A stretch of DNA of 64,000 bases. Origin: Lacimicrobium sp. SS2-24. GTDB lineage: Bacteria > Pseudomonadota > Gammaproteobacteria > Enterobacterales > Alteromonadaceae. The position numbers and the translations under genes were made by a program. Of this stretch, positions 15,754-25,255 are shown in pieces. The stretch spans positions 62,001 through 126,000 of the forward strand of contig NZ_NIWW01000008.1 of the NCBI RefSeq assembly GCF_002201535.1. The letters are read 5' to 3'. The notes under the pieces are model-generated. The model saw only the letters and a program-made list of their open reading frames with translations, was not told where the DNA came from and did no database searches. Position 1 is the first letter of the stretch; the number at the start of each line of letters is the position of its first letter.

Positions 15754-17421
15754 TTATTTACTGATCTTTTTATATTTTAATCTATGCGGCTCGACGACGT
15801 CCTTACCGAAGTTGTCTTTCAGCCAGGCTTCGTAGTCGGTGTAGTTGCCTTCGTAGAAGTTCACTTTACCTTCATCGCGGTAATCGAGAATGTGCGTGGC
15901 TACCCGATCCAGGAACCAGCGGTCGTGCGAGATGACCATGGCGCAACCAGGAAATTCCAGCAAGGCTTCTTCCAGTGCCCGCAGGGTTTCCACATCGAGG
16001 TCATTGGTCGGTTCATCGAGCAGTAGCACGTTGCCGCCGGCTTTTAGCAGCTCAGCCAAATGCACTCGGTTACGCTCACCACCGGACAGGTCTTTGATGT
16101 ACTTTTGCTGGTCATTGCCCTTGAAGTTGAAGCGACTGACGTAAGCGCGACTATTGACTTCAAAACTGCCGATGCGAATCACATCCTGGCCGTCAGAAAT
16201 CTGCTGCCATACGGTTTTGTCACCGTCGAGGTGATCGCGAAACTGGTCCACACTGGCTAGCTTCACGGTATCGCCCAGCTCGATGCTACCGCTGTCTGGC
16301 TGCTCCTCACCGCTGAGCATTCTGAACAGGGTCGACTTACCCGCACCGTTAGGGCCAATGATGCCGACAATAGCACCTTTTGGCACACTAAAGCTGAGGT
16401 CGTCAATCAGCACGCGGTCACCGTAGGACTTGGTCAGGTGTTCCACATCAATGACTTTATCACCCAGGCGTTCGCCCGGCGGAATAAACAGCTCATTGGT
16501 TTCATTCCGTTTCTGATAATCATTGCTGGACAGTTCTTCAAAGCGCGCCATACGCGCTTTGCTTTTCGCATGACGGCCTTTGGGGTTAGTACGTACCCAC
16601 TCCAGTTCCTGCTTAATGGAGCGCTGGCGAGCCTGCTCGGTGCGCTCTTCCTGCTGCAGACGCTGATCCTTTTGCTCCAGCCAGGAAGAGTAATTTCCTT
16701 CCCAGGGGATACCATGACCACGGTCAAGTTCGAGGATCCAGCCCGCTACGTTATCCAGGAAGTAACGATCGTGGGTAATGGCAACCACGGTACCTTCGTA
16801 GTCGTGAAGGAAGCGCTCCAACCAGGCCACGGATTCAGCATCAAGGTGGTTGGTGGGTTCATCCAGCAACAACATGTCGGGCTTTTCCAGCAATAACCGG
16901 CACAGGGCAACACGACGACGCTCCCCCCCGGAAAGTTTGCTGACTTCGGCATCCCATGGCGGCAGACGCAGGGCATCGGCGGCACGTTCCAGGGCATTGT
17001 CGAGATTGTGGCCATCTTTGGACTGAATGATGGCTTCCAGCTCACCCTGCTCTTTTGCCAGGGCGTCGAAATCTGCATCTTCCTCGGCATAGGCAGCATA
17101 CACTTCATCCAGCCTTTTAAGCGCCTGAACGACATCGGCGAAGGCCTCTTCCACATTGCCCCGTACGTCTTTGCTTTCGTTTAACTGAGGCTCCTGCGGC
17201 AGGTAGCCAATATTGATCCCCGGCTGAGGTCTGGCCTCACCTTCAATTTCTGTATCCAGGCCGGCCATAATACGTAACAGCGTGGATTTACCGGCCCCGT
17301 TTAGGCCCAGTACACCAATTTTGGCGCCGGGGAAAAAGCTCAGGGAAATATCTTTAAGAATCTGACGTTTGGGCGGAACAATCTTACCCACCCTGTGCAT
17401 GGTATAGACGTATTGAGACAT
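15754..17421 (-). CDS. ettA: Energy-dependent translational throttle protein EttA (ABC-F ATPase)
   Basis: A 555-residue cytoplasmic ABC-F protein with two ATPase domains and no membrane part. The first Walker A is GLNGAGKST (about 39-47), with signature KLSGGERRR and Walker B LLLDEPTNHLD. The second is GPNGAGKST, with DLSGGERNRVHLAELL and LLLDEPTNDLD. The start MSQYVYTMHRVGKIVPPKRQ and the linker EWVRTNPKGRHAKSKARMAR (P-site tRNA-interaction region) are specific to EttA. It binds the ribosomal E site and couples translation initiation to the ADP/ATP ratio. It is divergent from glyA. Confidence 0.97.
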   Translation of the reverse strand: MSQYVYTMHRVGKIVPPKRQILKDISLSFFPGAKIGVLGLNGAGKSTLLRIMAGLDTEIEGEARPQPGINIGYLPQEPQLNESKDVRGNVEEAFADVVQALKRLDEVYAAYAEEDADFDALAKEQGELEAIIQSKDGHNLDNALERAADALRLPPWDAEVSKLSGGERRRVALCRLLLEKPDMLLLDEPTNHLDAESVAWLERFLHDYEGTVVAITHDRYFLDNVAGWILELDRGHGIPWEGNYSSWLEQKDQRLQQEERTEQARQRSIKQELEWVRTNPKGRHAKSKARMARFEELSSNDYQKRNETNELFIPPGERLGDKVIDVEHLTKSYGDRVLIDDLSFSVPKGAIVGIIGPNGAGKSTLFRMLSGEEQPDSGSIELGDTVKLASVDQFRDHLDGDKTVWQQISDGQDVIRIGSFEVNSRAYVSRFNFKGNDQQKYIKDLSGGERNRVHLAELLKAGGNVLLLDEPTNDLDVETLRALEEALLEFPGCAMVISHDRWFLDRVATHILDYRDEGKVNFYEGNYTDYEAWLKDNFGKDVVEPHRLKYKKISK

Positions 17422-17617
17422 AGCTTCTCTTATATCAGTTTAGGAGGTGTTATGGCCGGGTATTCTAAACCAGTTGTCCCCCCGGTTGAAAGACAAGTCT
17501 GAGCCTGATGCGGCTGATCTGATTGTCGCTATAGGCTGTACTTTAACTGGAAAATGGCTAGAATATGGCCTCTTTTTTCCAGTAGTTTACTAGCCGCACA
17601 ACCCCCGAGGAGAGACG

Positions 17618-18874
17618 ATGCTTTCACGCGATATGAATATTGCCGATTTTGACCCTGAATTATGGCAAGCCATAGAAAAAGAGACGCAACGTCAGGAACA
17701 TCACATTGAGCTGATCGCATCAGAGAACTATTGCAGCCCCAGAGTATTGGAAGCGCAAGGTTCTCAACTGACCAATAAGTACGCTGAGGGCTATCCTCAT
17801 AAGCGCTACTATGGTGGTTGTGAATATGTTGATATTGCTGAAGACCTGGCTATCGAGCGCGCCAAGCAGTTATTTGGTGCTGAATACGCGAATGTGCAGC
17901 CTCACTCAGGCTCTCAGGCAAACTCTGCCGTTTTCATGGCATTGCTCAATGCCAATGACACCGTGCTGGGAATGAGTCTGGCCCATGGTGGCCATTTAAC
18001 TCATGGCGCGAAGGTGAGTTTTTCCGGTAAAACCTATAACGCTGTACAGTACGGTCTGAATCAGGAAACGGGTGAAGTGGATTATGCCGAAGTGGAAGCG
18101 CTGGCGCTGGAACACAAGCCCAAAATGATCATTGCGGGTTTTTCTGCCTATTCGGGTGTGATGGATTGGTCCAAGTTCCGGGCCATTGCCGATAAGGTGG
18201 GTGCCTATTTGCTGGTGGACATGGCCCATGTTGCCGGTCTGGTGGCGGCAGGTGTTTATCCTAATCCTCTGCCTCATGCCCATGTGGTCACCACCACAAC
18301 CCATAAAACACTGGCCGGCCCCCGTGGCGGTCTGATCCTCTCTTCCTGTGGTGATGAGGACCTGTACAAGAAGTTCAACAGCTCCGTCTTCCCGGGCAAC
18401 CAGGGTGGCCCGTTGTGCCATGTGATCGCAGCAAAAGCCGTTGCCTTTAAAGAGGCCTTGGAGCCGGAATTCAAGACGTATCAGCAGCAGGTGGTAAAAA
18501 ACGCCAAAGCCATGGTCTCGGTATTACAGGAGCGCGGCTACAAGATCGTTTCTGGTGGCACCGAAAACCATTTGTTCCTGCTTGATCTGATTGATAAAGA
18601 CATTACGGGTAAGGATGCTGATGCAGCCTTAGGGCGGGCCAATATTACGGTAAACAAAAACTCAGTACCCAATGATCCCCGCTCGCCGTTTGTTACCAGT
18701 GGATTGCGTATTGGTTCACCGGCGATTACACGTCGTGGCTTTAAAGAAGACGAGGCACGTCAGGTTGCAGCATGGATTTGTGACGTACTGGATAACCTCG
18801 GTGATGAAACCGTTGAGAATCGGGTGCGCGCTGAAGTGGTTGCTCTGTGTGAGTCTTTCCCGGTTTACGCCTGA
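17618..18874 (+). CDS. glyA: Serine hydroxymethyltransferase
   Basis: A 418-residue PLP enzyme interconverting serine plus tetrahydrofolate with glycine plus 5,10-methylene-tetrahydrofolate, the main one-carbon source. [34 protein letters not shown] and [14 protein letters not shown] are diagnostic; Lys230 forms the Schiff base. Length and start match the family (E. coli 417 residues). GAGGAGA lies 6 bases before the ATG. It is followed by a strong terminator, then nrdR, the same order as in many gammaproteobacteria. No riboswitch is evident in the 196 bp leader. Confidence 0.98.
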   Translation: MLSRDMNIADFDPELWQAIEKETQRQEHHIELIASENYCSPRVLEAQGSQLTNKYAEGYPHKRYYGGCEYVDIAEDLAIERAKQLFGAEYANVQPHSGSQANSAVFMALLNANDTVLGMSLAHGGHLTHGAKVSFSGKTYNAVQYGLNQETGEVDYAEVEALALEHKPKMIIAGFSAYSGVMDWSKFRAIADKVGAYLLVDMAHVAGLVAAGVYPNPLPHAHVVTTTTHKTLAGPRGGLILSSCGDEDLYKKFNSSVFPGNQGGPLCHVIAAKAVAFKEALEPEFKTYQQQVVKNAKAMVSVLQERGYKIVSGGTENHLFLLDLIDKDITGKDADAALGRANITVNKNSVPNDPRSPFVTSGLRIGSPAITRRGFKEDEARQVAAWICDVLDNLGDETVENRVRAEVVALCESFPVYA

Positions 18875-18901
18875 TAAGGCCGCCAGCTTTTAACTTGCTC
18901 T

Positions 18902-18929
18902 AAGACGCAGCTTCAGGCTGCGTCTTTTT
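18902..18929 (+). terminator. Intrinsic terminator after glyA
   Basis: AAGACGCAGC-TTCAG-GCTGCGTCTT followed by TTT: a perfect 10 bp stem, 28 bp past the glyA stop. Confidence 0.93.
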
Positions 18930-19066
18930 GTTTGCCCCGAAGCAAACCGGGCGTTCGCGTTCTGTGACACGGGTGAATCAGTCTTTTGCCCGTGACGGGT
19001 GCTTGCTGAGGGGGCTGCTGATATAATCCGCACATTATAAAGACATAAGCCTTTGTTGGAGACATC

Positions 19067-19558
19067 ATGTTTTGCCCTTTTTGCTCCGAGCAGGAAACCA
19101 AGGTCATAGACTCTCGGCTGGTGGCCGATGGCCATCAAATCCGTCGTCGTCGGGAGTGTCTTAAGTGTCATGAACGCTTCACGACCTTTGAGGCGGCTGA
19201 ACTGGTGATGCCGAAAGTGGTAAAGCGGGACGGGTCCCGTGAGCCCTTCAATGAAGAAAAGCTCCGAGCCGGTTTGCAAAGAGCGCTGGAAAAACGCCCC
19301 ATCAGTACCGAGCAGGTGGAAAAGAGTATCAACCGGATCAAATCCGAGTTACGAGCCACTGGTGAGCGCGAACTGGGCAGTCAGTTTATCGGCAATGTGA
19401 TCATGGACGCCCTGAAGGAACTGGATAAAGTGGCCTATGTGCGCTTTGCCTCGGTTTATCGTTCCTTTGAAGACATTCGTGAGTTTGGTGAAGAAATTGC
19501 CCGTCTGGGAAGCCAGAGCGACCAAGCCGATACCCCAACGCCGGAAAAAAATGACTGA
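19067..19558 (+). CDS. nrdR: Transcriptional repressor NrdR
   Basis: A 163-residue regulator of ribonucleotide reductase genes. A zinc ribbon (Cys3, Cys6, Cys31, Cys34: MFCPFC and ECLKC) is followed by an ATP-cone domain from about residue 46 ([20 protein letters not shown]) that senses ATP/dATP. It should bind NrdR boxes upstream of nrd operons, none of which lies in this window. A TATAAT (19022-19027) 40 bases before the ATG is a likely -10 element; the matching -35 is unclear. Its stop overlaps the ribD start by 8 bases, so ribD translation is coupled. Confidence 0.97.
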   Translation: MFCPFCSEQETKVIDSRLVADGHQIRRRRECLKCHERFTTFEAAELVMPKVVKRDGSREPFNEEKLRAGLQRALEKRPISTEQVEKSINRIKSELRATGERELGSQFIGNVIMDALKELDKVAYVRFASVYRSFEDIREFGEEIARLGSQSDQADTPTPEKND

Positions 19559-20684
19559 ATTTACCCGCCTTGACCATCAAATGATGGCGCTGGCGCTCAA
19601 ACTCGCCGGTCGTGGCCGCTTTACCGTGTCGCCTAATCCTATGGTCGGTTGCGTGATTGTCGCCGCTGATGGAAAGATCGTCGGGCGTGGCTGGCATCAG
19701 CGCGCCGGAGAGCCTCATGCGGAGGTCTATGCTCTGCGTGAGGCCGGGCCGCTGGCGCGTGGCGCAACCGCCTATGTGACGCTGGAACCCTGCAGTCACC
19801 ATGGGCGCACGCCCCCTTGTGCACAGGCTCTGATCGAGGCGGGTGTAGCAAAAGTGGTGGCAGCGATACAGGATCCCAATCCTCAGGTTTCTGGTCAGGG
19901 ACTGGCGATGCTCGAGAGCGTGGGGATTGAGACAGCTGTGGGGCTTATGCACCAACAGGCCAAAGCGCTTAACCGCGGTTTTTTCAGCCGTATTCAGCGC
20001 CAACGCCCCTTTGTCACCCTTAAGCTGGCAGCCAGTCTGGATGGTAAAACGGCGATGGCCAATGGCCATAGTCAATGGATAACCGGTGAGGCGGCAAGGC
20101 TTGACGTGCAGCGCCACCGGGCGCAAAGCTGTGCACTGTTGACTGGCTCAGGTACGGTCTTGATCGACGACCCGAGTCTGAATATGCGACTCTCATCCCA
20201 AGAGCTGGGCATTGAGGGCGCTCCCCGACAACCAATGCGGGTTATCGTAGACAGTAAAAATCAGCTCACACCTTCACACCGACTTTTTTCGTTACCCGGT
20301 GATATTTTACTTGCGAACAAACGTAGTAGCCCCCATCAGTACCCGCGGCACGTATTTCAGTGGCAGTGCCATGAAAAGAGCGCCAGGGTATCCCTGCCGG
20401 CATTGATGCAGCATCTGGCTGAGCGCGGGGTCAATACCCTGTGGGTAGAGGCCGGTGCCGCACTGGCCGGCGCCATGCTGGAGCATCAGCTTATTGATGA
20501 ACTGATCCTGTATCAGGCGCCTAAGCTGATGGGAGATAAGGCCAAAGGCATGGCGCTGATGCCCAGCCTCAGTCATATGGATCAGGCGACGCATCTGAGC
20601 TGGAAGGATGTCAGAATGGTGGACGAGGATCTTAAACTCACAGCCCGGGTCAGTTATCCGGCAAAGGCAACACAGAAGAGGTGA
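19551..20684 (+). CDS. ribD: Bifunctional riboflavin deaminase/reductase
   Basis: A 377-residue enzyme for the second and third steps of riboflavin synthesis. The N-terminal deaminase has the zinc site HAE (His56-Glu58) and [11 protein letters not shown] (Cys81, Cys90). The C-terminal reductase starts near 148 ([20 protein letters not shown]). ATG 19551 ([20 protein letters not shown]) matches the family start; longer frames to 19437 lie inside nrdR. It overlaps nrdR by 8 bases and is followed after 3 bp by ribE, forming the core of a riboflavin operon. Confidence 0.97.
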   Translation: MTEFTRLDHQMMALALKLAGRGRFTVSPNPMVGCVIVAADGKIVGRGWHQRAGEPHAEVYALREAGPLARGATAYVTLEPCSHHGRTPPCAQALIEAGVAKVVAAIQDPNPQVSGQGLAMLESVGIETAVGLMHQQAKALNRGFFSRIQRQRPFVTLKLAASLDGKTAMANGHSQWITGEAARLDVQRHRAQSCALLTGSGTVLIDDPSLNMRLSSQELGIEGAPRQPMRVIVDSKNQLTPSHRLFSLPGDILLANKRSSPHQYPRHVFQWQCHEKSARVSLPALMQHLAERGVNTLWVEAGAALAGAMLEHQLIDELILYQAPKLMGDKAKGMALMPSLSHMDQATHLSWKDVRMVDEDLKLTARVSYPAKATQKR

Positions 20685-20687
20685 GCA

Positions 20688-21344
20688 GTGTTTACAGGCA
20701 TCATTGAAGCGACAGGAAAAATTGAGGCAATTCGTCCTACCGGTGGCGATGTGCGCCTGACCCTGAGCACCGGTAAACTGGATATGTCTGATGTGGCACT
20801 GGGTGACAGTATTGCCACTAATGGCGTCTGTCTGACCGTTGTGGAGTTCACAGGACAGCGTTTTGTTGCGGATCTGTCTACGGAAACCCTTTCCCGCTCC
20901 ACTTTTGCTAACGCCAGAGTTGGACAGGTGGTGAATCTGGAGAAGGCCATGCTGGCCTCCACCCGCTTCGGCGGGCATATTGTCAGCGGCCATGTAGATG
21001 GAATTGGTGAAGTGCTCAGTGTCAGTGAAAACGCACGGGCGTGGGAGGTCTGGATAAAGGCCCCCGACGGACTGGCCAGATATATGGCCGAAAAAGGCTC
21101 CATAACCGTAGACGGTGTGAGCCTGACCCTCAATCGTGTGGATGGAGCGCGCTTTATGTTGACGCTGGTGCCACACACGATGCAGGAAACCAATATCGGA
21201 ACCTATCAGCCAGGGACTCAGGTGAATCTTGAAGTGGATGTGATTGCCCGCTATCTGGAGAGACTGATGCTGGGTGACAACGCAGCACACAGCGGCCAGT
21301 CCATTGATATGGCGTTTTTAACCAAACACGGTTATGCCAAATAA
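20688..21344 (+). CDS. ribE: Riboflavin synthase
   Basis: A 218-residue enzyme that dismutates two 6,7-dimethyl-8-ribityllumazines into riboflavin. It has two tandem lumazine-binding barrels (about 1-97 and 98-195), each with a GxxxxGVSLTL / GVCLTV-type motif (NGVCLTV, DGVSLTL). The start is GTG (20688) with GAGGTGA upstream, beginning MFTGIIEATGKIE as in homologues. The last residues (MDMAFLTKHGYAK-like) are a short extra tail. It lies between ribD (3 bp) and ribBX (103 bp gap with two hairpins). Named ribE or ribC depending on convention. Confidence 0.96.
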   Translation: MFTGIIEATGKIEAIRPTGGDVRLTLSTGKLDMSDVALGDSIATNGVCLTVVEFTGQRFVADLSTETLSRSTFANARVGQVVNLEKAMLASTRFGGHIVSGHVDGIGEVLSVSENARAWEVWIKAPDGLARYMAEKGSITVDGVSLTLNRVDGARFMLTLVPHTMQETNIGTYQPGTQVNLEVDVIARYLERLMLGDNAAHSGQSIDMAFLTKHGYAK

Positions 21345-21364
21345 CAACATAATTCGAAACACAG

Positions 21365-21417
21365 GTCCTTAAGGACTGACGTTATGCACCTTCTCCCACC
21401 GCTGACGGAGAGAAGGT
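21365..21417 (+). promoter_or_regulatory. Two inverted repeats between ribE and ribBX
   Basis: GTCCTTAAGGAC (21365-21376) is a perfect 12 bp palindrome. ACCTTCTC (21388-21395) pairs with GAGAAGGT (21410-21417) around a 14-base loop. They could attenuate or process the rib transcript. The 103 bp gap is too short and lacks the conserved blocks for an FMN riboswitch, and no T-run follows either stem. Confidence 0.35.
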
Positions 21418-21447
21418 CGCGCTACCCTACAAATCAGAGTGAGATCT

Positions 21448-22554
21448 ATGCCGATAAACAGTACACAGGAGATCATCGACGACATTCGCCAGGGAAAAAT
21501 GGTGATTCTGATGGACGATGAAGACAGAGAAAACGAAGGGGACCTGATCATGGCGGCAGAGCATGTCACCCCCGAAGCCATCAATTTTATGGTGACCCAC
21601 GCGCGCGGGCTGGTATGCCTGCCGATGACTGAAGAGCGCTGTCAGCGCCTCAATCTTCCCCTTATGGTGGATAACAACCGGGCACAGTTTTCCACTAACT
21701 TCACCCTATCCATTGAAGCCGCAACAGGCGTGACAACCGGTATTTCCGCAGCGGATCGTGCTACCACCATCAAAGCGGCCGTGGCGAAAGAGGCGAAAGC
21801 CACTGATATCGTTCAGCCGGGACATATTTTCCCCCTGATTGCCAAGCCGGGTGGCGTGCTAAATCGTGCCGGTCATACCGAAGCCGGCGTGGATCTGGCG
21901 AGACTGGCAGGGGCTGAGCCTGCGGCGGTGATTGTGGAAATTCTCAATGATGACGGCACCATGGCCCGTCGTCCGCAACTGGAAGAGTTTGCACAGCGGC
22001 ACAATATCAAGATCGGTACCATAGCGGACCTTATCGAATACCGTAACCTCAATGAGACCACCATTGAAAAAGTGGCTGAGTGTCGCCTGCCAACAGAGTT
22101 TGGTGAATTCGATCTGATCACCTTCAGAGATGAGATTGATGATGAAGTGCACTTTGCGCTGCGCAAAGGTGAGGTCAAGCCAGAGCATCCGACCCTGGTG
22201 AGGGTGCACCTGCATGATACCTTCGGTGATCTGCTCACCTCACAGCGGGCGCTGGACAGAAGTATGGGGCTGCATCAGGCCATGCAGCGTATTGCCGAAG
22301 AGGGCGGTGTGCTATTAATTCTGGGTAAGCAGGAATCGAATCAGGATCTGATTGCCAAAGTCCGTCAGTTTGAGGCAGAAGATAAAGGCCAGCAGCCCCC
22401 GGCACAAGGTTGGCAGGGAACCTCGAGAACCGTGGGGGTAGGCTGTCAAATCCTCTCATCGCTGGGGGTCAGCAAAATGCGCCTGCTGAGCAAACCAAAA
22501 AAATACCATGCGCTTTCCGGGTTTGGTTTAGAAGTGGTGGAATACGTCAGCTGA
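21448..22554 (+). CDS. ribBX: RibBX: DHBP synthase fused to a degenerate GTP cyclohydrolase II domain
   Basis: A 368-residue protein. The N-terminal 3,4-dihydroxy-2-butanone-4-phosphate synthase domain (about 1-200) is intact, with [19 protein letters not shown] and [15 protein letters not shown]. The C-terminal part aligns with GTP cyclohydrolase II, but the zinc cysteines are gone: VRVHSECLTGD / RCDCG in E. coli RibA corresponds to [11 protein letters not shown] / SQRALD here. The catalytic HRQEGRNIGL is changed to [10 protein letters not shown]. Such fusions, called RibBX, are described in Proteobacteria alongside a separate functional RibA. ATG 21448 is preferred to GTG 21439 because GAGTGAGA is correctly spaced before it. 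Confidence 0.93.
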   Translation: MPINSTQEIIDDIRQGKMVILMDDEDRENEGDLIMAAEHVTPEAINFMVTHARGLVCLPMTEERCQRLNLPLMVDNNRAQFSTNFTLSIEAATGVTTGISAADRATTIKAAVAKEAKATDIVQPGHIFPLIAKPGGVLNRAGHTEAGVDLARLAGAEPAAVIVEILNDDGTMARRPQLEEFAQRHNIKIGTIADLIEYRNLNETTIEKVAECRLPTEFGEFDLITFRDEIDDEVHFALRKGEVKPEHPTLVRVHLHDTFGDLLTSQRALDRSMGLHQAMQRIAEEGGVLLILGKQESNQDLIAKVRQFEAEDKGQQPPAQGWQGTSRTVGVGCQILSSLGVSKMRLLSKPKKYHALSGFGLEVVEYVS

Positions 22555-22718
22555 CGGGCGTGGCCGGGCAAGACACGGGGTCTTCCTCAAGGGCAGTCTG
22601 CAAGGGCCGATGGGCGCCCGGGCAGATTGATTTAGAGCAGTCCCGACTATAGTTATAGGGCTGAGCTGTGCTATCATATGCGGCTATTTAGCACCGAATT
22701 TTTGAGCAGGAAAGTAGC

Positions 22719-23192
22719 ATGAAAGTGATCGAAGGTAACATGCGCGCCACTGGCAAGAAGTTTGCCCTGGTTGTGTCACGGTTTAACAGCTTTGTGGTGG
22801 AGAGTCTGGTAGACGGCGCCCTCGACGTGCTGGAGCGGGTCGGCGAAGTGAACGAGCAAGACATTACCCTGGTGCGGGTACCCGGAGCCTATGAGCTTCC
22901 TGTCGTGGCGAAAAAGCTTGCTGAACAGGGCGGCTATGACGCCATTATTGCTCTTGGCGCGGTGATTCGTGGTGGTACGCCTCATTTTGACTTTGTTGCC
23001 GGTGAGTGTAACAAGGGGCTGGCTCAGGTATCACTGGAATTTGGTTTGCCGCTGGCCTTTGGTGTTATTACCACGGACAGCATCGAACAGGCTATCGAAC
23101 GTTCCGGTACGAAAGCCGGTAATAAAGGGGCTGAAGCGGCCATGAGTGCGCTGGAAATGGTCAATGTCCTTGACCAGATACAAGGAGCCTGA
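22719..23192 (+). CDS. ribH: 6,7-dimethyl-8-ribityllumazine synthase
   Basis: A 157-residue lumazine synthase that condenses the RibB product with the pyrimidine from RibD to give the riboflavin synthase substrate, usually as an icosahedral or pentameric shell. Diagnostic are [43 protein letters not shown] with the catalytic His, and [24 protein letters not shown]. It follows ribBX by 164 bp that may hold its own promoter, and is followed after 3 bp by nusB, the common ribH-nusB pair. Confidence 0.98.
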   Translation: MKVIEGNMRATGKKFALVVSRFNSFVVESLVDGALDVLERVGEVNEQDITLVRVPGAYELPVVAKKLAEQGGYDAIIALGAVIRGGTPHFDFVAGECNKGLAQVSLEFGLPLAFGVITTDSIEQAIERSGTKAGNKGAEAAMSALEMVNVLDQIQGA

Positions 23193-23195
23193 TCT

Positions 23196-23618
23196 GTGAA
23201 GCCCTCCGCTCGTCATAAGGCAAGAGAACTGGCCGTACAGGGGATTTATTCCTGGCAGATGACAAAAAACTCTGCCCAGCAGATTGAATTACATCTGGCG
23301 ACCACGTCGGATATGACCCGGGTTGATATGGCCTACTTTCAGGAGTTGCTCAGAGCCGTCGTCAATGACTATGACAACCTTGATACCCGTATTCGTCCCT
23401 ACCTGGGCCGTCTCCCAGAGGAGCTCGATCCGGTTGAGAAAGCCGTTCTCAGGCTGGCAACTTATGAACTTCTGGAGCGTCCTGAAATTCCTGCAAAAGT
23501 GGTGATCAATGAAGCCATCGAACTGGCTAAATCATTTGGTGCTGAAGAAAGCCACAAATTCGTCAATGGCGTGCTGGATAAAGCCATCCGCACTCTGCGT
23601 AAACACGAAAAAATCTAG
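23196..23618 (+). CDS. nusB: Transcription antitermination factor NusB
   Basis: A 140-residue all-helical RNA-binding protein that, with S10 (NusE), binds boxA and supports antitermination on rRNA operons. MKPSARHKARELAVQGIYSW and the C-terminal NEAIELAKSFGAEESHKFVNGVLDKA are typical. The start is GTG at 23196, 3 bp after the ribH stop, with AAGGAGCC just before the ribH stop as ribosome-binding site. It is followed by thiL after 137 bp. Confidence 0.97.
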   Translation: MKPSARHKARELAVQGIYSWQMTKNSAQQIELHLATTSDMTRVDMAYFQELLRAVVNDYDNLDTRIRPYLGRLPEELDPVEKAVLRLATYELLERPEIPAKVVINEAIELAKSFGAEESHKFVNGVLDKAIRTLRKHEKI

Positions 23619-23755
23619 TGCTGGCCCTAAGCGGTCTGATGGTCGATGCAGCGGTTCAGATAGCTGCAGTGAGACTATCAGCACTGCATTGGCCCCGTCG
23701 TGCTAAATGGGCGGGCTAACGCCCCGCTCCAGAGCATGGCACACAGCGTTTTCGG

Positions 23756-24736
23756 ATGGATACCGGTATAGTGAAAGAATTTGATTTAATAGAGACCTTT
23801 TTTAAGCACAAAGGCTATCAACGTCGTGATGTTCAGATTGGCATCGGCGATGATGCCGCGGTGCTCAGTGTGCCCGCCGGGCAATCGTTGGTGGTGACCA
23901 CCGATACGCTGCTAAGCGGGGTGCATTTTCCTGTTAACACACCCGGACGGGCGGTGGCCAACAAAGCGGTGTCGGTCAATTTAAGTGATCTTGCGGCGAT
24001 GGGCGCAGAACCAGCCTGGTTAAGCCTGTCCTTATCAATGCCAGAGATCGATAAAGAGTGGCTGAATGGCTTTTCTCTGGGGCTACAGGAACTCACTGAA
24101 TACTATTCAGTGCAGCTGATAGGCGGTGATACGGTAAAAGGTCCCTTAAGCGTGACCATTACGGCACAAGGTTTTGTGCCGGAGAATCAGGCTCTGACCC
24201 GAGGTGGCGCAAAACCCGGCGACTGGATATACGTTACCGGCAATCTTGGTGATGGCGGACTGGCTCTGGATATGTTGCAAGGGCGCATGGATGTGGCGCC
24301 CCGACATAAGAACTATCTTAGTAACCGGCTCAACTGCCCAACGCCCAGAGTGCTGGCCGGGACCATGCTGCGCCGTGTGGCAAGCGCCTGTATCGATATC
24401 TCTGATGGTCTGGTCCAGGATCTGCGCCATATTCTCAATGCTTCCCAGGTCAGCGCCACCATACAGGTGGACCAACTGCCTTTGTCACAGGCGATGCAGG
24501 AGTCAGTGGTGAACGATCAGGCAATTCGTTATGCCCTCACCGCGGGTGATGATTATGAACTGCTGTTTACCGTCTCTGAGGAGCAAAAGAGTCATTTGCA
24601 ACATGTTCTTTCCACTACCAGTGAGGGGTTTACCTGTATTGGCCAGATCATTGGCGGGCAAGGGAAGCTCGAATTGCGCCGGGGCAAGGAAAAAGTGCAT
24701 TATGATGTGCTCGGCTTCCAGCACTTCCGTGACTGA
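23756..24736 (+). CDS. thiL: Thiamine-monophosphate kinase
   Basis: A 326-residue enzyme phosphorylating TMP to the cofactor thiamine pyrophosphate. The Mg2+/ATP loop IGIGDDAAVL, TTDTLLSGVHF, AVSVNLSDLAAMGAEP and the C-terminal DISDGLVQDLRHIL and AGDDYELLFT are characteristic. ATG 23756 gives MDTGIVKEFDLIETFF; a GTG at 23771 is an alternative start nearer the family's usual GEFDLI opening. No TPP riboswitch precedes it. pgpA follows after 18 bp, the common nusB-thiL-pgpA order. Confidence 0.97.
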   Translation: MDTGIVKEFDLIETFFKHKGYQRRDVQIGIGDDAAVLSVPAGQSLVVTTDTLLSGVHFPVNTPGRAVANKAVSVNLSDLAAMGAEPAWLSLSLSMPEIDKEWLNGFSLGLQELTEYYSVQLIGGDTVKGPLSVTITAQGFVPENQALTRGGAKPGDWIYVTGNLGDGGLALDMLQGRMDVAPRHKNYLSNRLNCPTPRVLAGTMLRRVASACIDISDGLVQDLRHILNASQVSATIQVDQLPLSQAMQESVVNDQAIRYALTAGDDYELLFTVSEEQKSHLQHVLSTTSEGFTCIGQIIGGQGKLELRRGKEKVHYDVLGFQHFRD

Positions 24737-24754
24737 GCATCTAGACATCTGATT

Positions 24755-25255
24755 ATGAACCGGGATCCTCTGCAAAATCTCAGTCTTCGTCATCCCGCGC
24801 ACTTTCTGGCGCTGGGGTTCGGTTCGGGATTGTCTCCAGTAGCACCGGGAACCATGGGGACACTCGTCACCCTGCCGTTGGTCTGTTTATTGGCGTTGAC
24901 GGGCCTCATCAGCTATGTGTTGGTCACCCTGGTGGCTTGCGTGATTGGGATCTGGATATGTGGCCGCACCGCCCGTGATATGGGAGTGCATGACCATGGT
25001 GCCATCGTTTGGGATGAAGTGGCCGGTATGCTGCTGACCATGATAGCAGTGCCCGTGACAGGCGTGACGCTGCTGGTGGGGTTTGTGATATTCCGGGTGC
25101 TGGATATTTTAAAGCCCTGGCCCATCAGTTATCTGGATAAACACGTTCACGGTGGCGCCGGTATCATGGCCGATGACATTCTGGCAGGGGTGATGGCCTG
25201 TTTACTAATGCATTTGCTTATGTACCTGGGGTGGTTGCCGCTTCCAGTCGCTTAA
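24755..25255 (+). CDS. pgpA: Phosphatidylglycerophosphatase A
   Basis: A 166-residue inner-membrane phosphatase making phosphatidylglycerol from its phosphate. GFGSGLSPVAPGTMGTLVTLP opens the family domain, and VWDEVAGMLLTM carries the acidic active-site residues. Several membrane spans (about 39-62, 66-82, 100-122, 146-162) follow. Co-transcription with thiL is likely. Its last 38 bases overlap the 3' end of the convergent panE-like gene, so the two transcripts are complementary there. Confidence 0.96.
   Translation: MNRDPLQNLSLRHPAHFLALGFGSGLSPVAPGTMGTLVTLPLVCLLALTGLISYVLVTLVACVIGIWICGRTARDMGVHDHGAIVWDEVAGMLLTMIAVPVTGVTLLVGFVIFRVLDILKPWPISYLDKHVHGGAGIMADDILAGVMACLLMHLLMYLGWLPLPVA

Noticed and set aside
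19401-20126. Minus-strand frame of 241 codons
   Set aside because: Lies antisense to nrdR and ribD, both unmistakable; composition is that of a shadow frame.
20307-21290. Minus-strand frame of 327 codons
   Set aside because: Antisense to ribD and ribE; His- and Cys-rich, no recognisable domain.
21345-21447. FMN riboswitch before ribBX
   Set aside because: Only 103 bp, two simple inverted repeats and none of the conserved FMN aptamer blocks.
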